23,840 nucleotides of DNA from CALXXL01 sp964512385 (GTDB taxonomy: Bacteria > Verrucomicrobiota > Lentisphaeria > Victivallales > Victivallaceae), in NCBI GenBank assembly GCA_964512385.1, contig CAZEHZ010000029.1:1-23840 (forward strand). The letters are read 5' to 3'. Of this stretch, positions 6,357 through 15,048 are shown piece after piece. The position numbers and the translations under genes are program-made. Below the pieces are notes generated by a model. It had not been told where the DNA came from, ran no database searches, and saw nothing but the letters and a program-made list of their open reading frames with translations. The number at the start of each line of letters is the position of its first letter. Within the stretch, counting starts at the first letter, position 1.

Positions 6357-8870
6357 ATGGGGGCTTATATGGGAATATTTATCGCGATTGTGTTGTTTAT
6401 TATTCTGATGTTTTATTTGGCGGAGATGAAAAAAAAGCTGGAGCGGTTGCTTGTCGAAATAGCTGACCTGCGGCATTCACTGCCAAAGCTCACCACGTCG
6501 CCGCAGGAGACGGAGAAAAAACCGGATACTCTAACTTCACCTAAGCCGGACTTGCCGGATGAAATGCCGCCGGTAAAACCGTTGGCCGATCCGAATTTTA
6601 TTGTAAAATCCAACTCGCCGTCTCCGGCACAGGCACTGGCTCAGACTCTGGCCGCCAGTACCATTAATCGTGCATTAGAAAATGCAAGTATAGTAAAGGC
6701 GGAACCCGTAAACGGCGGAACATCGCAAGCGGCGGCTCATCATACCATGCCCAAACTGCCCGATATTGAGACTCCGCACCCGGCGGCGGCGTTACCTAAA
6801 GTTGATACTCCGGCAAACAGTTATCAGTATAAGCCCTCGGCATTTGAAGAGCGGGCCAGAGAAATTTTGCGGCAAATCTGGCGTTGGATTTGTGTGGATG
6901 AAGAGTATCGCCCGGCAAATCTTACCGCCGAATATGCAATTGCCACCACCTGGCTGGTTAGAGTGGCGGCGTTACTGCTGATTTGCGGCATCGGTTATTT
7001 TATCAAATACTCGCACGACAATAATTTATTTGCCCCGCAGTATCGCTTAATCATCGGGGCGTTGGTGGGGGGCGGCTTGGCGCTTGGCTCCTTACGCTGG
7101 AGCGGCGGGCGATATCGGCTGGTGGCTTTAGGCATGGGCGGGGTCGGTATTACCACGCAGTATTTTGTCTGTTTTGCCGCCGCTGAAATCTATAAGCTGA
7201 TGCCGTTGCCGCTGGCCTTTGCCCTAATGATTGGCGTTACCGTTGGCGGGGCGGCATTGGCGATAAGACAGAATGCGTTGCTGTTAGCGGTAATTTCACT
7301 TTTAGGCGGTTACGCCGCACCGTATTTAACGATGCACAATATAAACTTGACCGATTTTAATATCATACTTGGCTATTTACTGGTTTTAGCGGCGGGCGAG
7401 TTGTTGATTGCCCGTTACCGCAACTGGCCGCTGTTAAGTTTTCTGGCCTTTGCCGGTAACTGGTTATGGTACTTTGCGTTATCGGACGGCAGGGAGTTTC
7501 TGCCGGGAATAATCACATTCGGCATTTTATTTTTTATGCTGTTTTCTTTACTGCCGCTGGTCTATAATATCCGCAACAACATAAAAATCTCGTTATATGA
7601 ACTGCTGTTACTGCTGACCAATGCGGCGTGTTATCTGCTGGGTCCGGTATGGATTATGGCCGAATATTCCAACATATCGCCGCAAAGTTCGTTATTGACA
7701 TGGGGAGCGGCACTCTTCTACACACTTCAAATCGCCTATTTGGTGCATAAAAAGCATGAAGACCGTAACTTAATGTTAAGCTTAATGGTGCTGGCGGTAA
7801 TTAACGCCACCGTGTCAATTCCGTTATGGCTTAATGAGTGCTGGATATTCTTTGCCTGGTCAATTCAAGCGGTCGGTCTGCTGTATTTGTCGGTACGGAT
7901 TCGCAGTCGTTTCATGGAGTATCTGGCCTATGCATTATATCTGCTTACCGCCGCCACTGCCAGTATATATTATTGGGTGGAGTTTATTTTTAAGAATCAG
8001 AGTTATTGGTCCGGCATGAAAGATCGTTTTTTAAGTTTAGGCGTTTTGGCGCTGGCGATAATCGCCGGATATATCGTGCAAAAGTACCGCAACCGCTATG
8101 AACCGATAGCGGAAGTAGGACAGGCTAACGATATAACCATAAAGGAGTTTCCGGCAATACGCAGTCAAATATTCCTCTGGTGCGGATTTTGGTTTTTCAT
8201 GCTGTTCGGGATTGGCGAAATCAATATGCTTAAGTCAATCGCGCTGAATTTTTCCAATGCCGTATTCACTTGGTGGTGGTTGGCGGGGTTAATCTTCACC
8301 ATTGCCCGACTGCTTTTGGTTAAAGACAAAGTGTCGAGGTTTTTCAGCATTATAATCACGTTATTTTTGCTGTTCAATTACTTTACGGCCTTTATCGACA
8401 TTCGGCCGTTGCCGCTGGATTACTCCCCGGTACTCGGAGCTTGGCGGTTGGCCAGAATTACGCCGTTATGCCTTACCTTTGCCGTAATCTGGTGGTTTTT
8501 GGCTAAAAAACGCCCGGAAGATGTTTCATTGCAACAATTTTTCGCCTGGCTTGGCGGCGCATTATGGTTTTTATACAGTTCCATGGAGTTGTCCATATAC
8601 CTCAAGTGGTTATTCCCGAACACCGTAACCGGCGGCGTATCATTGTTATGGGGCGGATATGCGATTTTACTGCTGTGGTTCGGGATTCGCAAAAAAGTCA
8701 AAGCCTTACGCTATTCGGCATTAGTGCTGTTTGCCGCCACGGTGATAAAAATCTTTATGTTTGATTTACAGGATTTAAGCACCTTGGCACGGATCGGCAT
8801 TATGCTGTTAATCGGGGTAATAATGATGCTGGCGGCCGGAATTTATATGAAATTTCGGGAAAGACTATAA
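6357..8870 (+). CDS. Large polytopic membrane protein, DUF2339 family
   Basis: Function is unknown. An N-terminal membrane segment (about residues 6-21) is followed by a charged, probably coiled-coil stretch (22-45) and a Pro/Ala-rich linker to about 160. From residue 196 to the end come some twenty or more hydrophobic segments. The start of this part, WLVRVAALLLICGIGYFIKY (199-218), matches the DUF2339 pattern of a membrane helix leading into an FxKY motif. Length (837) is normal for the family. Start choice: ATG 6357 has almost no leader from the promoter at 6312-6340, while in-frame ATG 6369 has GGGGG 5 nt upstream and gives MGIFIAIVLF. The true start may be 6369. It appears to be a single-gene unit. 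Confidence 0.85.
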   Translation: MGAYMGIFIAIVLFIILMFYLAEMKKKLERLLVEIADLRHSLPKLTTSPQETEKKPDTLTSPKPDLPDEMPPVKPLADPNFIVKSNSPSPAQALAQTLAASTINRALENASIVKAEPVNGGTSQAAAHHTMPKLPDIETPHPAAALPKVDTPANSYQYKPSAFEERAREILRQIWRWICVDEEYRPANLTAEYAIATTWLVRVAALLLICGIGYFIKYSHDNNLFAPQYRLIIGALVGGGLALGSLRWSGGRYRLVALGMGGVGITTQYFVCFAAAEIYKLMPLPLAFALMIGVTVGGAALAIRQNALLLAVISLLGGYAAPYLTMHNINLTDFNIILGYLLVLAAGELLIARYRNWPLLSFLAFAGNWLWYFALSDGREFLPGIITFGILFFMLFSLLPLVYNIRNNIKISLYELLLLLTNAACYLLGPVWIMAEYSNISPQSSLLTWGAALFYTLQIAYLVHKKHEDRNLMLSLMVLAVINATVSIPLWLNECWIFFAWSIQAVGLLYLSVRIRSRFMEYLAYALYLLTAATASIYYWVEFIFKNQSYWSGMKDRFLSLGVLALAIIAGYIVQKYRNRYEPIAEVGQANDITIKEFPAIRSQIFLWCGFWFFMLFGIGEINMLKSIALNFSNAVFTWWWLAGLIFTIARLLLVKDKVSRFFSIIITLFLLFNYFTAFIDIRPLPLDYSPVLGAWRLARITPLCLTFAVIWWFLAKKRPEDVSLQQFFAWLGGALWFLYSSMELSIYLKWLFPNTVTGGVSLLWGGYAILLLWFGIRKKVKALRYSALVLFAATVIKIFMFDLQDLSTLARIGIMLLIGVIMMLAAGIYMKFRERL

Positions 8871-8888
8871 AATTTTTACGAATAAAGC

Positions 8889-8917
8889 TTGAAATCCCAT
8901 ATTCACGGTTATATATT
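8889..8917 (+). promoter_or_regulatory. Promoter of the phosphoesterase/O-acetylation operon
   Basis: TTGAAA (8889-8894) and TATATT (8912-8917) are separated by 17 nt. Transcription should start near 8924, giving a leader of about 33 nt with CAGGA before the ATG at 8957. The spacer contains the left arm of a perfect inverted repeat, and the right arm lies just downstream of the start site. Confidence 0.65.
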
Positions 8918-8943
8918 CTTCTAATAGTATTTAACCGTGAATA
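8900..8943. repeat. Perfect 12-bp inverted repeat around the promoter (candidate operator)
   Basis: TATTCACGGTTA (8900-8911) and its exact reverse complement TAACCGTGAATA (8932-8943) are separated by 20 nt that contain the -10 box and the predicted transcription start. Centre-to-centre distance is 32 bp, about three helical turns. The RNA made from this promoter would lack the left arm, so a hairpin in that RNA is not expected. No T-run follows either arm. Two half-sites for a DNA-binding regulator are the simplest reading. Confidence 0.6.
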
Positions 8944-8956
8944 AGCAGGATTATAT

Positions 8957-11125
8957 ATGAAAAAGTGTCTTTCCGGATTATTGGGTATGACGGCAATGTT
9001 TTTGGCCGCCGCCGATTATCAGATTAAAGTTTTTAATGATGCCAACCGTAACGGCGTGTGGGACTCCGGCGAGCAACCGCTGCCCGGCATTGTGGTTTCC
9101 AACTACACCAATTTAGCAATAACCGATACCGACGGCAAGGCGGTGTTGCCGGTGGAAGATAATTATAATATGTTATGGGTGCATGAACCCACCGGATTCC
9201 GGGCCGTCCGGCGTTATCAGCAGAGTGCGGGGGGCAACATTTCGTTTAGCCTGCACGCCATTCCGGTGAAGAAATCCACCAAATTTATCCAGTTAGCCGA
9301 TACCGAAAGTAACAATTTATCCAATATTCTACCCGAAGTCAAAAGTTTGGCCGCCAAGCTGAATACCGACTTTATTTTGGTGTCCGGCGACTTGTGCCGC
9401 TTCCCCGGCATTGCCATTCATGCCGACACGTTGAACGAAAAGACTATGGATTGCGAGGTCATTTATACCATTGGTAATCATGACATTGTGTCTAATCAGG
9501 AAGACGGCACCAATTATCAGGACTATCTGGGGCCGTATTGGTATAGTTTTGAACGTAATAATCTGTTATTTATCGCCCTGCCCATGCACTATGGCGAAGT
9601 TGAAATGCCGTATGACTTAAAAGATTTCGGCGACTGGTTGAAGAAGTTGCTGGCAATTTTACCCGCCGATCAGAAAATTGTCTTGTTAGGGCATAATCTG
9701 CCGGGTCAGCAGATGCCGCCGGTGATTCCATCCAACTCCGGCAATGTGGAGTTAGGCAACCGTTTGGCCGGTGTGTTTTTTGGGCATTGGCACATGAATA
9801 TGGTACTGCATGACCCCAACGGCAACGGCTCGGCCTATTGTGTGGCAAATCCCAATAAAGCCGGGATTGACCACGATCCGGCCACAATTCGATTTGCCGA
9901 AATTGCCGATAACGGCCAAGTGCAAAGCCGGTTAATCTGGACGGATTATAAAGGTTATGTCCGCCCGACGGCATTTTTTAAGGCTTTGCCCAAAACCTCG
10001 GCGGAATCACTGCAATTCTTAAACTCCACCACTCATAACGCCTATTTTCCGCAAATCACCGCCGATAAAATCACGCCGGCTTGGGTTCAGCAAATTCCGC
10101 AGTCATTTCAATACTCCACGCCGCTCTTGATGGATAACTTTTTATACATTGGCGTGGCGGATGACGCCGAAGGTTTGAATGGCGGCGTGATTAAGGTGAA
10201 CGCATCTACCGGAAAAATCGCCGGCGGTTACAATACCGGCTATTCGGTACGCAACTCACTGGCCGCCGATGGCCAGAATACCGTTTTCGGTTCCGATGTC
10301 CGGGGCAACGTTTTTGCCATTAATGCCGACACGATGAAACCGGTTTTCACCATCCCCGCCACCAGAGCCGGAGTACCGCCCGTTATGAACGGCGTAACGT
10401 TAGAAAATAATGTACTTTATGCCGGACTATGCACCGATTTAAAAGCCATCGACACCACTAACGGCAACGTGTTATGGCAAAATTCGGCTTGGAAGGGTTC
10501 GCACACGTTTAACGGCGTATTAACCTTAACAGACGATTTAGTGATTTCGGTCTCAAACTGGCGTGGCGTTTTTGCCAACCGCCGGGACAATGGCGAACTA
10601 TCTTGGCAGCGGACGGAACGCAACATGATTTATAACTCCGCCACTCCGGTTTATGCCGACGGCAAATTGTGGGTAAAAAGCGGCACCGCCGTCTATGTTC
10701 TGAATCCGGCGGACGGGAGTGAAATAAATGAATTTAAAATTTCCGGCGCCGATGTGCAGTCCGCCGCTCCGGTGGTGGTTTTGCCGGAATGTCTGATTGT
10801 GGCCACCAGCAAACGCGGCATTGTGGCATTAGACAAAAACACCGGGAGCGAACTTTGGAGTTTTGAACAAATCGGCACCGCTTTGGCCGACGCTTATCCG
10901 TATGCGTTTAAAACCAAAACCGTGGAAGCTCCGGTAGTCGTTACCGCCGAATCGGTATGGTTCGGGGCGGCGGACGGCGTTTTATATCAGTTGGATGTAA
11001 AAACCGGAAAACAAAAATCCGCCATAAATTTAGGCAGTCAAGTTTTGTCCGCTCCACTTATTTTTAATGACCGTTTGTATATCACTACGGCGGCCGGGAA
11101 TTTATATGCGTTTGAATTGAAATAA
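8957..11125 (+). CDS. Secreted metallophosphoesterase with C-terminal PQQ-like beta-propeller
   Basis: A signal peptide (about residues 1-19, AAA before Asp) targets it out of the cytoplasm. Residues 24-70 form a Ca-type surface beta-domain (NDANRNGVWDSGEQPLPG). Residues 108-330 are a calcineurin-like phosphoesterase: LADTE (113-117), GD (144-145), GNHD (173-176), GHN (245-247), GHWH (276-279). In the first motif Glu stands where Asp-x-His is usual. Residues about 385-722 hold repeats of the PQQ/quinoprotein type (AINADTMKPV, VIKVNASTGKI, ALDKNTGSELWSF, QLDVKTGKQ). This arrangement suggests a periplasmic or surface phosphodiesterase with a ligand-binding propeller; substrate unknown. The MBOAT gene starts 3 nt after its stop, so both are probably co-translated. 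Confidence 0.88.
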   Translation: MKKCLSGLLGMTAMFLAAADYQIKVFNDANRNGVWDSGEQPLPGIVVSNYTNLAITDTDGKAVLPVEDNYNMLWVHEPTGFRAVRRYQQSAGGNISFSLHAIPVKKSTKFIQLADTESNNLSNILPEVKSLAAKLNTDFILVSGDLCRFPGIAIHADTLNEKTMDCEVIYTIGNHDIVSNQEDGTNYQDYLGPYWYSFERNNLLFIALPMHYGEVEMPYDLKDFGDWLKKLLAILPADQKIVLLGHNLPGQQMPPVIPSNSGNVELGNRLAGVFFGHWHMNMVLHDPNGNGSAYCVANPNKAGIDHDPATIRFAEIADNGQVQSRLIWTDYKGYVRPTAFFKALPKTSAESLQFLNSTTHNAYFPQITADKITPAWVQQIPQSFQYSTPLLMDNFLYIGVADDAEGLNGGVIKVNASTGKIAGGYNTGYSVRNSLAADGQNTVFGSDVRGNVFAINADTMKPVFTIPATRAGVPPVMNGVTLENNVLYAGLCTDLKAIDTTNGNVLWQNSAWKGSHTFNGVLTLTDDLVISVSNWRGVFANRRDNGELSWQRTERNMIYNSATPVYADGKLWVKSGTAVYVLNPADGSEINEFKISGADVQSAAPVVVLPECLIVATSKRGIVALDKNTGSELWSFEQIGTALADAYPYAFKTKTVEAPVVVTAESVWFGAADGVLYQLDVKTGKQKSAINLGSQVLSAPLIFNDRLYITTAAGNLYAFELK

Positions 11126-11128
11126 GTT

Positions 11129-12526
11129 ATGGTATTTTCATCATATCTGTTCATTTTCTTTTTTCTACCGTTGGCGTTGCTGGGGTATTATATCAGTCCG
11201 GCACGCTGGCGGCATGGCGTATTGACGGCGTTCAGTTATGTTTTTTACGGCTGGGCTAACCCGGTTTTTGTGCCGCTAATGCTGTTTACCACGCTGGCCG
11301 ATTATACCAACGGCCGCCTGATTGCGGCGTTTCCGCAACACAAAAAACTGTTTGTTACGATTTCCGTAATTGTCGATTTATCGGTTTTGGGGTTCTTTAA
11401 ATATTTTAACTTCGGCATGGAAAACTATAACTTGCTGATGCAGAGTATGGGAATACCGGAGTGGCAATACGCCGGATTTTTCCGGGTAATTCTGCCGCTG
11501 GGCATCAGCTTTTACACTTTTCAGAGTTTGAGTTATGTGATAGATGTTTATCGTGGCGATGCCAAAGTAGTACGCAATTTTATCGATTACGCCTGCTTTG
11601 TCTCCATGTTTCCGCAACTGGTGGCGGGGCCGATTATCCGCTTTCAGGAGATTGCCGACCAACTGCAGTTCCGGACTCACAGTTGGGAGAAATTTGCCCG
11701 CGGCACGCTGTTTTTTATGCTGGGCATGGGCAAGAAAGTATTGCTGGCCAACCCCTGCGGAAAAATTGCCGACACCTGTTTTAATACCGGCTTTTTAAGC
11801 GTGCTTGACGCGTGGTACGGGGCGGTGGCTTACGCATTTCAAATCTATTTTGACTTTTCCGGCTATTCGGATATGGCCATCGGATTAGGTTTGATGTTCG
11901 GGTTTGTCTTTGCCAAAAACTTCGATTCGCCATACCTCTCTATCAGTATTACCGAATTTTGGCGGCGATGGCATTTGTCGCTTTCCACCTGGTTGCGGGA
12001 CTATTTGTATATCCCGCTGGGCGGCAACCGCAAAGGTGAGTTACGGACCTATTTTAATCTGTTTATCGTCATGCTGTTAGGCGGGTTATGGCATGGAGCC
12101 AGCTGGAATTTTATCATTTGGGGCGGCATTCACGGCAGTATGCTGGCCGCCGAACGCTTAATGCAAAAACGCAGTTTTTATAATAATTGGCCCAAAATCC
12201 TGCAACTGGTCATTACCTTTACCGTAGTAGTGATTGCGTGGGTGTTTTTCCGGGCCGACACCTTGCCGGAGGCGGCACGATATCTGCAAAGCATGTTCGC
12301 CGCCTCCCCCAAACACACCCCGATTGTGCATGAGATTATTTATAATCCCTATTATTTAAGCAACTTTATTTTAGCCGCCGTCGTAATTTGGGGCTTGCCG
12401 TCCACGTGGGATTTTACCCGCACGATTACGGTAAAAAAATATTTGTGGAGCATCGTTGTCTTCTTACTGGCTCTGGCCGCCCTCACCACGCAAAGTTATA
12501 ACCCGTTCATCTACTTTATTTTCTGA
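11129..12526 (+). CDS. MBOAT family membrane O-acyltransferase (AlgI/DltB-like)
   Basis: This polytopic protein passes acetyl groups across the inner membrane for O-acetylation of an exported polymer. Family marks are the N-terminus MVFSSYLFIFFFLPL, LPLGISFYTFQSLSYVIDVY (122-141), FPQLVAGPIIRF (161-172), FDFSGYSDMAIGLG (241-254), FWRRWHLSLSTWLRDYLYIPLGG (277-299, with His282), and LLGGLWHGASWNFIIWG (316-332) containing the presumed catalytic His322. The length of 465 is standard. The start is fixed by the conserved N-terminus although there is no clear ribosome binding site; translation is probably coupled to the upstream gene 3 nt away. The acceptor polymer cannot be named; no alginate biosynthesis genes are in the window. 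Confidence 0.94.
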   Translation: MVFSSYLFIFFFLPLALLGYYISPARWRHGVLTAFSYVFYGWANPVFVPLMLFTTLADYTNGRLIAAFPQHKKLFVTISVIVDLSVLGFFKYFNFGMENYNLLMQSMGIPEWQYAGFFRVILPLGISFYTFQSLSYVIDVYRGDAKVVRNFIDYACFVSMFPQLVAGPIIRFQEIADQLQFRTHSWEKFARGTLFFMLGMGKKVLLANPCGKIADTCFNTGFLSVLDAWYGAVAYAFQIYFDFSGYSDMAIGLGLMFGFVFAKNFDSPYLSISITEFWRRWHLSLSTWLRDYLYIPLGGNRKGELRTYFNLFIVMLLGGLWHGASWNFIIWGGIHGSMLAAERLMQKRSFYNNWPKILQLVITFTVVVIAWVFFRADTLPEAARYLQSMFAASPKHTPIVHEIIYNPYYLSNFILAAVVIWGLPSTWDFTRTITVKKYLWSIVVFLLALAALTTQSYNPFIYFIF

Positions 12527-12543
12527 TTGGAGATTTTTATATT

Positions 12544-14031
12544 ATGACTAAATTAAGCCGGGAAGAGGTGGCCAAAATTGAACTTGGCTCTACGGCGGTT
12601 TCACCCCGATTGGCAAAAATTATTGTGCTGAGTTTTTTACTGTTTATCGGGTTATACACCCTGGTTCAACTGATTTTCGGCCCCGCATTGCAGTGGCCGG
12701 GCAGTGCCAAAGCGTTTGAAACCCGGTTGGAAAACGACTCGTTTTGCCGCAAACTTCTGCTCCCGCCGGTGCAACAATTTTTAAGCCGCTATCTGCGTTG
12801 CGGTAATGAAAAAGTGATTATCAATTCCAAAGGTCAACTGTTTTATTCGGCCGATGTGGACTATTTGGCCAATCCCGGTTTTTTAAAGCCGGAAATTCAA
12901 AAAAAACGTCAGTTAAAAGGCTTTACCGCCAATCCGATTCCGGCCATTGTGGACTTTAACCGGCAACTTGCCCAACGCAATATAAAACTGATTCTGCTCC
13001 CGATGCCGGTTAAACCGATGCTGTACGCCAACGCCCAAAATCCCGATTATCAAAATTTTATCGAACAATTAAAACAACAGAACATTACCGTTTACGATGC
13101 CCAAGATGACCTGCTTACACTACAAAAAAACGGTATAGAACCTTTTCTGCGTACCGACACGCATTTGAGTCCGTCCGGAGTGCAGTGCGTAGCGGAAAAC
13201 GTGGCCGCCATGATAACAGTTGACAGCGAACCCAATGCCGATTTTTCGGTTTTTCGGCAAAATATCCGCAATTATGGCGACATTGCCGCAATGCTGAAAT
13301 TGTCTGATTTATCCCGAATCATTGCCCCGGAAACGGTGGGAATTAGTCAAGTTTTATATAACGGTTCGCCGTTACTGCCCAGCCGCAATGCGCCAATTTT
13401 ATTATTGGGCGACAGTTTTACCAACATTTATTCCGCCGGAAATCTGAATTGGGGAACTCATGCCGGACTCGCCGAACATTTGGCCATGGCCATCGGCCAA
13501 CCGATTGATGTTATTGCCCGTAACGATGCCGGTTCGCATGCCACCAGAGAGTTGCTGACGGCCGAACTGCGCCGGGGGCGAGACCGCTTAGCCGATAAAA
13601 GTGTGGTAATCTGGCAATTTGCCGTTCGGGAACTTAGTTCCGGCGACTGGCCGCTGCTCGACTTAACCGTCGGCACGGCGGCCGAAGTGGAATTTTTAGA
13701 ACCGATGCCCGATGAACCGCAACTTTGCGAAGGCACGATTTTAGCCGTTTCCGCCCTCCCCCAGCCGGGGCAAAGTGCGTATGCCGACCAGCTGATTACC
13801 ATTCATTTGTCCGATTTAAACACCGTCGGCGGTAATGAAGCGGTAATTCAATTAGTCGCCATGCGCCACAATAAACTGCAACCTTCCGCCAATCTCCGCC
13901 CCGGCGAGCGGATAAAGGTAAAAATATTTAACTATGCCGACCAAACCGAATACGCCAGCTGGAGTGCCTCTACTTTAACCGACGACGATTTGTTATTAGC
14001 TCCGGTAAATTTTGCGGAGCTGATAAAGTAG
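12544..14031 (+). CDS. AlgJ/AlgX-like SGNH-fold O-acetyltransferase
   Basis: Likely the extracytoplasmic partner that receives the acetyl group from the MBOAT protein and puts it on the polymer. A short cytoplasmic N-terminus precedes one membrane anchor (about residues 24-45). The globular part has LLLPMPVKPMLY (150-161), a catalytic Asp/His motif in TDTHLSPSG (204-212; Asp205, His207) and the nucleophile motif LLGDSFTNIY (287-296; Ser291), all in the order seen in the ALGX/AlgJ family. About 115 residues after the SGNH core are more divergent and may be a polymer-binding domain. TGGAG lies in the 17-nt gap after the MBOAT gene. It ends 17 nt before the convergent mlaD stop with no obvious terminator. 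Confidence 0.87.
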   Translation: MTKLSREEVAKIELGSTAVSPRLAKIIVLSFLLFIGLYTLVQLIFGPALQWPGSAKAFETRLENDSFCRKLLLPPVQQFLSRYLRCGNEKVIINSKGQLFYSADVDYLANPGFLKPEIQKKRQLKGFTANPIPAIVDFNRQLAQRNIKLILLPMPVKPMLYANAQNPDYQNFIEQLKQQNITVYDAQDDLLTLQKNGIEPFLRTDTHLSPSGVQCVAENVAAMITVDSEPNADFSVFRQNIRNYGDIAAMLKLSDLSRIIAPETVGISQVLYNGSPLLPSRNAPILLLGDSFTNIYSAGNLNWGTHAGLAEHLAMAIGQPIDVIARNDAGSHATRELLTAELRRGRDRLADKSVVIWQFAVRELSSGDWPLLDLTVGTAAEVEFLEPMPDEPQLCEGTILAVSALPQPGQSAYADQLITIHLSDLNTVGGNEAVIQLVAMRHNKLQPSANLRPGERIKVKIFNYADQTEYASWSASTLTDDDLLLAPVNFAELIK

Positions 14032-14048
14032 TCAGATATTTGCGTTAT

Positions 14049-15041
14049 TTATTCGTTTTTCAACGGCTTGATATTCTTACCGAAAACCAGTGAATTCGGG
14101 TCGTCAGACAGCGATTCGGCCAAGCCGGACACCGCTTCCAGCGTGTCATTCAGCTTCAGTACCGTGTTGCCCAGTTCACGCTGTAAACGTTCAAACGCCA
14201 AGGCGCTGTTCCGCACGCTGGCCGACGTATCGCTGAGCCGGGCCGTCTCCACCTGTTCCACCAGTTTGGCGGATAGAATATTGACCTCCCGTAAAGTACC
14301 ATCCAGATTGGCCATCAACTCTTTTACCGACTCTTCAGTAATCGAATCCGCCATTGCCGTACTTATCTGCTCCAGATTGCCGGATACCACGCTTAATTTT
14401 GACAACGATTTTTTAATATTTTCATCGCTGACCAAAGCGGAAAAATCCGTTAATGCCGTAGTAAGTTTACGTGAAATACCATCAAAATCCACCGCCGAAA
14501 TTTTCTCCAGCGAACGGTTGAACTTACCTAAAATATCCGTCAGAGTTGACTTGATGGAGGGTACATAAAAACGCCCCGACAAATTTTTACCCGACAATTT
14601 GAAATCCGCCGAATTTTCCGGCAATGCGTCCGCAAAATAATCCAGTTCCACATATTTAAGCCCCGTTAAACCGCCGTAGTCCAACCGGCACCGCAATCCC
14701 AACGCCCGTTCATTGCGGCAAAATTCATAAAAATTATTCGGCGTCATGGTTAAATCATTATCCGGGCTGATACTGAACGCTCTTAAATCCACATCCATAT
14801 CCACCCGAATGTTTTTATCTTTGGTTTCAATATAAATTGCACTCACCCGGCCGATCGGCACCCCTTTAAATTTTACCGCCGACCCAATATCCACCCCCTG
14901 CACCGATTCAGTAAAATAGGTAACCAGACGGCCTTTCGGGGAGAAACGTTCCGCCACGCCCAGCACAAATAAGGCCGCCGCCAATAAACTTAACGTAATA
15001 ATTACAAACAAACCAAGTTTGAATTTACTAACTTCCACCAT
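14049..15041 (-). CDS. mlaD: MCE-domain lipid-transport protein MlaD-like
   Basis: This is an inner-membrane-anchored periplasmic MCE protein that forms the lipid-conducting ring of an MlaFED-type transporter. One membrane helix (about residues 8-29) is followed by the MCE domain (about 38-150: GVDIGSAVKFKGVPIGRVSAI; later YGGLTGLKYVELDYF). A long, probably helical region (160-325) rich in Leu, Ser and charged residues follows, as in longer MCE proteins that extend the channel. At 330 residues it is well above E. coli MlaD (about 180). It lies 7 nt after mlaF with GAGG before the ATG. No mlaC, mlaB or mlaA follows. Confidence 0.92.
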   Translation of the reverse strand: MVEVSKFKLGLFVIITLSLLAAALFVLGVAERFSPKGRLVTYFTESVQGVDIGSAVKFKGVPIGRVSAIYIETKDKNIRVDMDVDLRAFSISPDNDLTMTPNNFYEFCRNERALGLRCRLDYGGLTGLKYVELDYFADALPENSADFKLSGKNLSGRFYVPSIKSTLTDILGKFNRSLEKISAVDFDGISRKLTTALTDFSALVSDENIKKSLSKLSVVSGNLEQISTAMADSITEESVKELMANLDGTLREVNILSAKLVEQVETARLSDTSASVRNSALAFERLQRELGNTVLKLNDTLEAVSGLAESLSDDPNSLVFGKNIKPLKNE

Positions 15042-15048
15042 AATTTCC

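Noticed and set aside
8900..8943. The 12-bp inverted repeat as a terminator for the DUF2339 gene
   Set aside because: There is no T-run after the right arm, the loop is 20 nt, and it overlaps a good promoter. An operator role is more likely.
14068..14568. 166-codon plus-strand frame opposite mlaD
   Set aside because: It is a Ser-rich antisense reading of the MlaD tail, with no start signal.
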